In this document: positions 7,157 through 10,821 of the stretch, piece after piece
Layout of the letters: each line of letters starts with the position of its first letter
How positions within the stretch are numbered: the first letter of the stretch is position 1
Notes under the pieces: model-generated
What the model saw: only the letters and a program-made list of their open reading frames with translations
The model's database searches: none
What the model was told of the DNA's origin: nothing
Origin: Bacteroidales bacterium
GTDB lineage: Bacteria > Bacteroidota > Bacteroidia > Bacteroidales > UBA10428
NCBI GenBank assembly: GCA_016926235.1
Contig: JAFGOZ010000383.1
Span: forward strand, 1 to 10,821
Direction: 5' to 3'
Length of the DNA: 10,821 bases
Program-made: the position numbers and the translations under genes

Positions 7157-7816
7157 TTAGTTACTCAGTTTTTTAATCCCCAAAAAATTTAAAATTTGTT
7201 TGATAAACAGTGGTTTGATAGGTACATATACTGTTGCAAGTGGATTGCCTGCATATCCTTTTTCGTTGAAGATGCTGAAAAATTCATCGTCATAATAAAT
7301 GAAAGCAGGCTCACCTGTTGGGATGTAAATTGAATTCGGGATAAATTCTTTGTAAATATATCCGAAAGCCCTTCCAACATCTTCTGGCCCACGTTTAATA
7401 ATTTTTATTGCTACATATTTGCTTGCAGGTAATTTAAGTTTTGTCATTTCGTTTGGTGCGTTTTCAGTTTTCGACACTTCCACGCCCATTGTGTAATTGA
7501 AATCAGGATTGTCCTTTTTCATTTCAAACACACAAAGTTGGTTTGTATTGAGGCGATCGGATACTTTTTCGAGTTTTCCTTCTTCCAAAACATGGTGGAA
7601 AAACGGCGGTATCTCGGTTTTATTCCTGTCATCTTTAAAGCTGGTTTTCAAGCTTATACCAACTACGGTCATTTCCGGTTTTTCAATAATTTTTGTTTCC
7701 ATTTTATCAGCTGAATTTTGTGAGTGATTTTCTTCTTGTTTATTCATTCGGATTAAAAAATACAATAGTGCAATCAATAAAATTACGGCTACAATTACAA
7801 TTGATTTTGTTTTCAT
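7157..7816 (-). CDS. Membrane-anchored GyrI/Cass2-like effector-binding protein
   Basis: A 219-residue protein with one N-terminal membrane segment (about 5-23), a polar linker, and a GyrI-like (AraC-type effector-binding) domain at about 42-202. Recognisable parts are IIEKPEMTVVGISLKTSF, IPPFFHHVLEEGKLEKV, NYTMGVEVSKTENAP, MTKLKLPASKYVAIKI and ATVYVPIKP. The family binds small, often cationic or hydrophobic molecules. The Cass2 branch was first described from integron cassettes, which fits the setting. It has no DNA-binding domain, so a sensor, binding or hydrolytic role outside the cytoplasm is more likely than direct gene control. Gly-rich catalytic signatures were not seen. A palindrome and a promoter candidate lie upstream (7839-7884), and the Crp/Fnr-like gene ends 78 bp before the start. 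The C-terminal tail (LFIKQILNFLGIKKLSN) is duplicated as a remnant at 5393-5422. Confidence 0.85.
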   Translation of the reverse strand: MKTKSIVIVAVILLIALLYFLIRMNKQEENHSQNSADKMETKIIEKPEMTVVGISLKTSFKDDRNKTEIPPFFHHVLEEGKLEKVSDRLNTNQLCVFEMKKDNPDFNYTMGVEVSKTENAPNEMTKLKLPASKYVAIKIIKRGPEDVGRAFGYIYKEFIPNSIYIPTGEPAFIYYDDEFFSIFNEKGYAGNPLATVYVPIKPLFIKQILNFLGIKKLSN

Positions 7817-7838
7817 ACTTGATGCTTTAAAATTTCAG

Positions 7839-7846
7839 CAAAGTAA
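7839..7846 (-). promoter_or_regulatory. -7 promoter element of the GyrI-like gene
   Basis: On the minus strand TTACTTTG (7846-7839) matches TAnnTTTG at all but one position. It stands 23 bp before the start codon, and transcription would begin near 7833. No -33 TTTG is present at the right distance. The palindrome at 7867-7884 occupies that area instead, as in promoters that depend on an activator. Confidence 0.4.
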
Positions 7847-7866
7847 CAGCATTGTATAATTCTGGG

Positions 7867-7884
7867 ATTTGCCATATGACAAAT
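7867..7884. promoter_or_regulatory. Likely Crp/Fnr-type operator (18-bp palindrome)
   Basis: ATTTGCCATATGACAAAT is a near-perfect palindrome; only one symmetric pair of positions (6 and 13) breaks it. Its centre lies about 42 bp upstream of the inferred transcription start of the GyrI-like gene. That is the class II position used by Crp/Fnr activators. The gene for a Crp/Fnr-like protein ends 10 bp away. The link between protein and site is inference. Confidence 0.5.
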
Positions 7885-7894
7885 AATGAAAAAA

Positions 7895-8473
7895 TTATAC
7901 TATTTGCCTACGAATGCGACTTAATGAACTTTGGGTAATTCTAAGAAAAGATGCTATGTACTTTAATGGAATTTTTTGCGTCAAAAGGGGATAATGTTTT
8001 ACAAAATGCTTGTATTGTTGTGTTGAATCTCCATTAAGCAAAAAATCCCTCTTTTTTATCATTTCGTTCATAGACTGTATACCCCAAGCTTTCATTAAGT
8101 ATTCCCATTTCGGAAGTTTATTGATCAGTTCATTGGCATCAGCTTTTGAAAGTGAAAGTATTTTACAATCGGTTACTGCACTTACATTAATCAAAGAATT
8201 CTGGTTTTTATCAAAACTCTCAAAATCTGCAAAGAAACAATTTGGTTCAATAAAATTTTTTACCACTTCTTCTCCGTTATTATCAATTATAAAAACTCTC
8301 AAAATACCTTCAACAACAAAAATAATCTTCTTGTATTTATTTCCAGATATGAGTAATTGAAATTCTGATTTAAGGGTTGCTTCCTGAAAATAACTACATA
8401 TCAATTCTATCTCATCTTGAATTAAAGATGAATCCTTTTTTAAATATTCAGCAAATACAGCTTTCGAATCCAT
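7895..8473 (-). CDS. Crp/Fnr-family transcriptional regulator
   Basis: A 192-residue protein with a cyclic-nucleotide-binding-like domain at about 20-115 (beta-roll pattern with VVEGILRVFIIDNNGEEVVKNF) and a short C-terminal helix-turn-helix at about 168-191. The helix-turn-helix holds PLKYIASFLRITQSSLSRIRRQ, in which the second helix should lie in the DNA groove. The FNR cysteine cluster is absent and the phosphate-binding cassette of true CAP is not evident, so the signal is unknown. Small Crp-like regulators of this length are abundant in Bacteroidota. The gene follows the GNAT gene by 40 bp and precedes the GyrI-like gene by 78 bp. A palindrome in the latter gap is its most likely target. 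A second imperfect palindrome, CATGGTATATACTATG (8471-8486), overlaps its own start codon and might serve self-control, but this is weak. Confidence 0.9.
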   Translation of the reverse strand: MDSKAVFAEYLKKDSSLIQDEIELICSYFQEATLKSEFQLLISGNKYKKIIFVVEGILRVFIIDNNGEEVVKNFIEPNCFFADFESFDKNQNSLINVSAVTDCKILSLSKADANELINKLPKWEYLMKAWGIQSMNEMIKKRDFLLNGDSTQQYKHFVKHYPLLTQKIPLKYIASFLRITQSSLSRIRRQIV

Positions 8474-8513
8474 GGTATATACTATGATTAATCAAAAACT
8501 TGAGTATTCTATT

Positions 8514-9020
8514 TTAATATAGCGCTAACCTCAAAATTACAGTTTTATCAATCTGCTGAATCACTTTAAAATTATTCTTTTCCAGCACTTTTAAAGAGGA
8601 AATATTTTCTATCTCCGTTTCTGCTTTTATTGCTTTGACATTTTTGTTCTTACGAATCCAACTAATCAAACCGGCAATAGTCTCTGTCATAAAACCTTTA
8701 TTGCGATAAGAAAAATCTGTTCCATAACCAATCTCAACCTCTCCATTATCATCAGGTTCTCCATGAAAACAAATCCCCCCAATTATTGTTTTTTTTACTT
8801 TTTCTATCACAATCCACATAGTATAAAAGTCTGAATCTTTTGTAGTGTCTACAATATTTGGTAGAAGGTCATTTAAAATAGCATCTTTAGTCTCATTATC
8901 AATCAACGATTGAGATGGAATTAATCCAAGTTCCTTTGCAAAATCAATGGGCGAATCAATATGTTTCTTTAGCTCTTCTGCAGTCAAAGGTTTTATAAAT
9001 AATCTTTTTGTCTCTATCAT
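8514..9020 (-). CDS. GNAT-family N-acetyltransferase
   Basis: A 168-residue GNAT enzyme of the RimJ/RimL-like type. It starts MIETKRLFIKPLTAEEL. The acetyl-CoA-binding motif A is YRNKGFMTETIAGLISWIRK (about 105-124, R-x-x-G-F), preceded by EIGYGTDFS. Motif B is present as ENISSLKVLEKNNFKVIQQ (about 138-156). The acceptor (amine, amino acid, drug or protein N-terminus) cannot be told. It is the first gene of the six-gene cassette, beginning 64 nt after the crossover point. A GAGG just before the start (CACGAGGTTATG) is one of the few Shine-Dalgarno-like sites here. No promoter element is visible in the leader. Acetyltransferases are among the commonest integron cassette genes. Confidence 0.9.
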   Translation of the reverse strand: MIETKRLFIKPLTAEELKKHIDSPIDFAKELGLIPSQSLIDNETKDAILNDLLPNIVDTTKDSDFYTMWIVIEKVKKTIIGGICFHGEPDDNGEVEIGYGTDFSYRNKGFMTETIAGLISWIRKNKNVKAIKAETEIENISSLKVLEKNNFKVIQQIDKTVILRLALY

Positions 9021-9079
9021 AACCTCGTGACTGTTAAAAAATCGCTATAATGTTTTAATTTAGAGTTTTTTAGCATGAC

Positions 9080-9206
9080 ACCCAACGCCCGCGTGTATGA
9101 GCCGTTGCGTCTTCAGGGCGCTTTGTGGTCTAGTTGCCACAAGGTAACCAAGAGTGACAACAACCGCAAATCCTCTGCCAGCAATGGCTTATACACGCTG
9201 TTGTGA
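9080..9206 (-). repeat. attC-like recombination site 5 (127 bp)
   Basis: On the minus strand it runs from TCACAAC to GTTGGGT, where the last seven bases fit the integron R' consensus GTTRRRY exactly and are followed by GTC. The inner arms GCGTGTATAAGCCATTGC and GCAACGGCTCATACACGC pair along 18 positions with two A/C mismatches. Spacers are A and GGGC, giving the typical attC ending GGGCGTT. The outer arms do not pair inside the site. The loop has a TTGTGG/CCACAA hairpin around TCTAGTTG and the TTTG-N20-TACCTTG block. Confidence 0.88.
9140..9170 (-). promoter_or_regulatory. Possible promoter inside site 5, reading into the GNAT gene
   Basis: On the minus strand TTTG (9170-9167), 20 nt and TACCTTGT (9146-9139) resemble a Bacteroidota -33/-7 pair, although the last two positions of the -7 element are reversed. 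The GNAT start codon lies about 120 nt downstream and its own leader has no promoter element. Confidence 0.25.
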
Positions 9207-9271
9207 GTAGTGCATTTAAATTAATATGTAATATTTAACGTACTTTTACTATACACTTATTAATCTTGTAC

Positions 9272-10336
9272 TTAGTTATCTTTAATACAGCGTACAGAAT
9301 AACCACGTTTCTTTTCCCATGCGATTCTTCCAACAAAACTGTGATCGTAATTCATTTCACGATTCCAAGCATTAAGAAATTCATTTTCAGTTGATGTCCA
9401 CCAATAACCTCCACTTTTATCCGATCCAAAAGAACCCTCACTATAACGTTGACCTCCTGGTAGAGCCGAAAAATTTGTTATATTACGATATAAAGGGAAA
9501 TCATTACTACCAATGGCACCTACGTTATATGAAAAATTCCAGTTTGTTGTTGCTGCGAGAGATTTTGCGTAATGGTTTCCAATGTCATTAGGTATATCAC
9601 TACAATTAAATCCCTGTGATATTAAAAAGTCTTCCATGATTAACCATTCGGCATCACTTGGTAAGTGCCAACCCGATGGACATACACCTTGGATACCGCT
9701 GGGATTTTCTGAACTGCTATTTGCACCGTTCATAGCTCCGGCCCATGTATATAATGCGCCATAAATACTGCCATAGCTTGAACTATCGTCATTATACCAG
9801 CAAAAAGCCTTGTCTTCGACTCCTAAAATTTCCCAATTATATTTACCGGATACTTTTTGGATAGGTGAACCATCAGCATAGTGTTCGGTTTTCAGATTTT
9901 CTGCAAACCAGATTTGGGTTCCAATTCCTATTGTAGCATATTTATTCCCATCTATATCATGAACATCTCCTGTGGTAGTAAATTGTAACTCTGTCCCATA
10001 ACTAATACCCAATTCATTAATTGCATATGCTTTTACAAAATAGGTTGTTTCCTGCGTAAGATCAGGCAAATAGCTCATGTACCTTCCGGTTCCCAAGCTG
10101 TCTAATGTTTTATTGTCATTAACACTGGGATTCGTAGATGTACTCCAGCACACACCCCTTGATAGGATGGCCGATCCACCATCATTTGTAACAGTACCGC
10201 CAGTAATAGCAGAACTGCTAGTTTTCAGAGAAATATCCCCTGTAGTTACTATAGGAAGTGTTACTATTTCGTTCTTACATGATTCGAAAATAAGGAAGAA
10301 AATAGCGATAAATGCTAATTTTAAATAAGCATACAT
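9272..10336 (-). CDS. FISUMP-domain surface lipoprotein
   Basis: A 354-residue lipoprotein (signal peptide MYAYLKLAFIAIFFLIFESC, lipidated Cys at 20). Residues about 24-122 look like a fibronectin-type or Ig-like fold common in Bacteroidota lipoproteins (SRGVCWSTSTNPSV, TTYFVKAYAINELGISYG). From about 126 to the end lies the Fibrobacter succinogenes major paralogous domain: DIDGNKYATIGIGTQIWFAENLKT, then CWYNDDSS, YGALYTWAGAMNGA, GVCPSGWHLPSDAEWL, GGYWWTSTE and YSVRCIKD at the end. The domain has a C-type-lectin-like look, but its ligand is unknown. The protein should be on the outer cell surface. It is the only gene of its cassette. A promoter element lies just upstream (10353-10360), so it can be expressed wherever the cassette lands. 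Confidence 0.92.
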   Translation of the reverse strand: MYAYLKLAFIAIFFLIFESCKNEIVTLPIVTTGDISLKTSSSAITGGTVTNDGGSAILSRGVCWSTSTNPSVNDNKTLDSLGTGRYMSYLPDLTQETTYFVKAYAINELGISYGTELQFTTTGDVHDIDGNKYATIGIGTQIWFAENLKTEHYADGSPIQKVSGKYNWEILGVEDKAFCWYNDDSSSYGSIYGALYTWAGAMNGANSSSENPSGIQGVCPSGWHLPSDAEWLIMEDFLISQGFNCSDIPNDIGNHYAKSLAATTNWNFSYNVGAIGSNDFPLYRNITNFSALPGGQRYSEGSFGSDKSGGYWWTSTENEFLNAWNREMNYDHSFVGRIAWEKKRGYSVRCIKDN

Positions 10337-10352
10337 TCTGAATATAATTACG

Positions 10353-10360
10353 CAAAGTTA
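10353..10360 (-). promoter_or_regulatory. -7 promoter element of the FISUMP gene
   Basis: On the minus strand TAACTTTG (10360-10353) is an exact TAnnTTTG. It stands 16 bp before the start codon, so the leader would be about 10 nt. A TTG 16 nt further upstream could be the -33 element, though the spacing is shorter than usual. Confidence 0.45.
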
Positions 10361-10491
10361 AAAAAACAATATTATCCAATATTTTATTTAAGATCTCCTA
10401 GTCCTTTAGGTAGTTAATTAGCTTCTAATCGTACTCTTCTAAAATTATACTAAATCAATAATTGATCTAATAGATTTCAATTTTGCATTAC

Positions 10492-10617
10492 TCACAACGT
10501 TTGCGTGTATGAGCCGTTGCGTTGCAATAGCGCTTACTTATCTAGATACACCAAGGTAATCAAAAGAGATACCATACGCAAACCACTGCCAGCAATGGCT
10601 TATACACGCTGTTGTAC
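10492..10617 (-). repeat. attC-like recombination site 6 (126 bp)
   Basis: On the minus strand it runs from GTACAAC to GTTGTGA, with inner arms GCGTGTATAAGCCATTGC and GCAACGGCTCATACACGC and spacers A and AAAC. The outer arms do not pair inside the site. The GTTGTGA arm pairs with the far end of cassette 5 at site 5. The loop has CTAG and TTTG-N20-TACCTTG (10552-10582, minus strand). The first bases of the site also encode the last residues and stop codon of the metallo-hydrolase gene. Confidence 0.85.
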
Positions 10618-10821
10618 GCCGTAATTATTTACCCTTTTGTTATAATCTTTTTGCACTAATAATCTACTGTTTTCAGTCCCATGAGAAGGAATAAATACTG
10701 AACAATTTGTCTCTAATAGTTTTCTCCAGCTTTGAATCATCTGTTCAGTATCTTCAGCATATGGTGGGAAAACAGACAATTTGAATACTCCAAACATAGT
10801 ATCCCCAACAATTGCAATTTC
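10498..10821 (-). mobile_element. Gene cassette 6 (metallo-hydrolase), partial
   Basis: This is the last 324 bp, in gene direction, of a cassette whose start lies beyond the right edge. Its attC-like site is site 6. Prediction from the pairing rule: outside the window the cassette should begin TTGTACGCCG or close to it, the complement of its end CGGCGTACAA. Confidence 0.6.
10600..10821 (-). CDS. Metallo-beta-lactamase-fold hydrolase, C-terminal end (partial)
   Basis: The last 73 residues of a protein whose beginning is outside the window. The visible part starts EIAIVGDTMFG, where Gly-Asp is the usual place of the bridging metal ligand of the fold. It later has VFIPSHGTEN, with the last metal-binding His. 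Between them is a helix with YAEDTEQMIQSWRKLLET. This order (GDT, helix, PSHG) is typical of MBL-fold hydrolases such as glyoxalase II-like enzymes. The substrate cannot be named. The reading frame runs into site 6: the final codons for VQQRV and the TAA stop are supplied by the ACAACAGCGTGTATAA of the recombination site. The protein tail therefore depends on the cassette junction arm. Confidence 0.8.
   Translation of the reverse strand, partial: EIAIVGDTMFGVFKLSVFPPYAEDTEQMIQSWRKLLETNCSVFIPSHGTENSRLLVQKDYNKRVNNYGVQQRV

Larger units (their letters stand above)
3276..9085 (-). mobile_element. Gene cassette 4, an unusually large six-gene unit (5.8 kb)
   Basis: No attC-like site is visible between sites 5 and 4. 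The two ends of this 5,810-bp stretch are complementary: TTGGGTGTCATGC at 9085 downward pairs with GCACGAACACCCAA at site 4, apart from a 1-nt gap and one other position. That is the pattern of one single cassette, not of two cassettes joined after loss of a site. It carries genes for a GNAT enzyme, a Crp/Fnr-like regulator, a GyrI-like protein, a serine hydrolase, a CPBP protease and a DUF6544-like lipoprotein, plus a CPBP pseudogene. Integron cassettes normally hold one or two genes. Confidence 0.6.
9086..10497 (-). mobile_element. Gene cassette 5 (FISUMP lipoprotein), 1.4 kb
   Basis: It lies between the crossover points of sites 6 and 5. The start TTGTGAGTAATGCA is complementary to its own end TGCACTACTCACAA with one mismatch. 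It holds one gene with its own promoter candidate, a leader of 161 bp, and about 65 bp between the stop codon and site 5 in which nothing is recognised. Confidence 0.8.

Noticed and set aside
8010..8360. Plus-strand open frame of 116 codons opposite the Crp/Fnr-like gene
   Set aside because: It is the antisense shadow of a well-supported gene and has no recognisable domain.
8471..8486. Palindrome CATGGTATATACTATG at the Crp/Fnr-like start codon as an autoregulatory operator
   Set aside because: It differs from the 18-bp palindrome at 7867-7884, has one mismatched pair, and overlaps the start codon. It is too weak to list as a site.
49..10617. The repeats as MITEs or REP-like elements
   Set aside because: No target-site duplications are seen, and the outer arms match across genes and not inside each repeat. 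A transposed element with fixed terminal inverted repeats would show the opposite.
49..10617. The repeats as a CRISPR array
   Set aside because: Spacing is irregular (hundreds to thousands of bases), the units are over 120 bp, and genes lie between them.

Overview
The window is AT-rich DNA from a member of the Bacteroidota, probably a marine or sediment lineage. The basis is inference from several signs: TAnnTTTG-type promoter elements, few clear Shine-Dalgarno sites, lipoprotein signal peptides, a Fibrobacter-type (FISUMP) surface lipoprotein, and Crp-, GyrI- and CPBP-family proteins of the kind common in that phylum. Every gene I accept lies on the minus strand.

The main feature is a cassette array. 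Six related intergenic repeats of 126-131 bp (49-175, 1906-2032, 2443-2572, 3270-3400, 9080-9206, 10492-10617) separate the genes. Each begins with AAC and ends with GTT on the + strand and carries long complementary inner arms, so it can fold like an integron attC site. The outermost arms usually do not pair within one repeat. They pair with the facing arm of the neighbouring repeat, across the gene between them, which is what is expected if each gene plus one repeat moves as a circle joined at G^TT. I read the region as a cluster of attC-like sites without a visible integrase (CALIN-like). No integrase gene is in the window.

Read in gene direction (right to left) the cassettes are: (6) the C-terminal end of a metallo-beta-lactamase-fold hydrolase, cut by the window edge; (5) a FISUMP lipoprotein; (4) a very large 5.8-kb unit with six genes (GNAT acetyltransferase, Crp/Fnr-like regulator, membrane-anchored GyrI/Cass2-like effector-binding protein, beta-lactamase-family serine hydrolase, CPBP intramembrane protease, DUF6544-like lipoprotein) plus a CPBP pseudogene; (3) a small unknown lipoprotein; (2) a VOC/glyoxalase-like protein; (1) a second beta-lactamase-family serine hydrolase. 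The first 54 bases are the start of one more cassette.

Within cassette 4, an 18-bp near-perfect palindrome sits just after the Crp/Fnr-like gene, about 42 bp upstream of the inferred transcription start of the GyrI-like gene. This suggests that the regulator activates the genes behind it. The same unit carries traces of an internal duplication of the GyrI-CPBP segment. Several cassettes have leaders too short for a promoter of their own. A conserved TTTG-N20-TACCTTG arrangement inside five of the six repeats may be a promoter carried by the recombination site itself.
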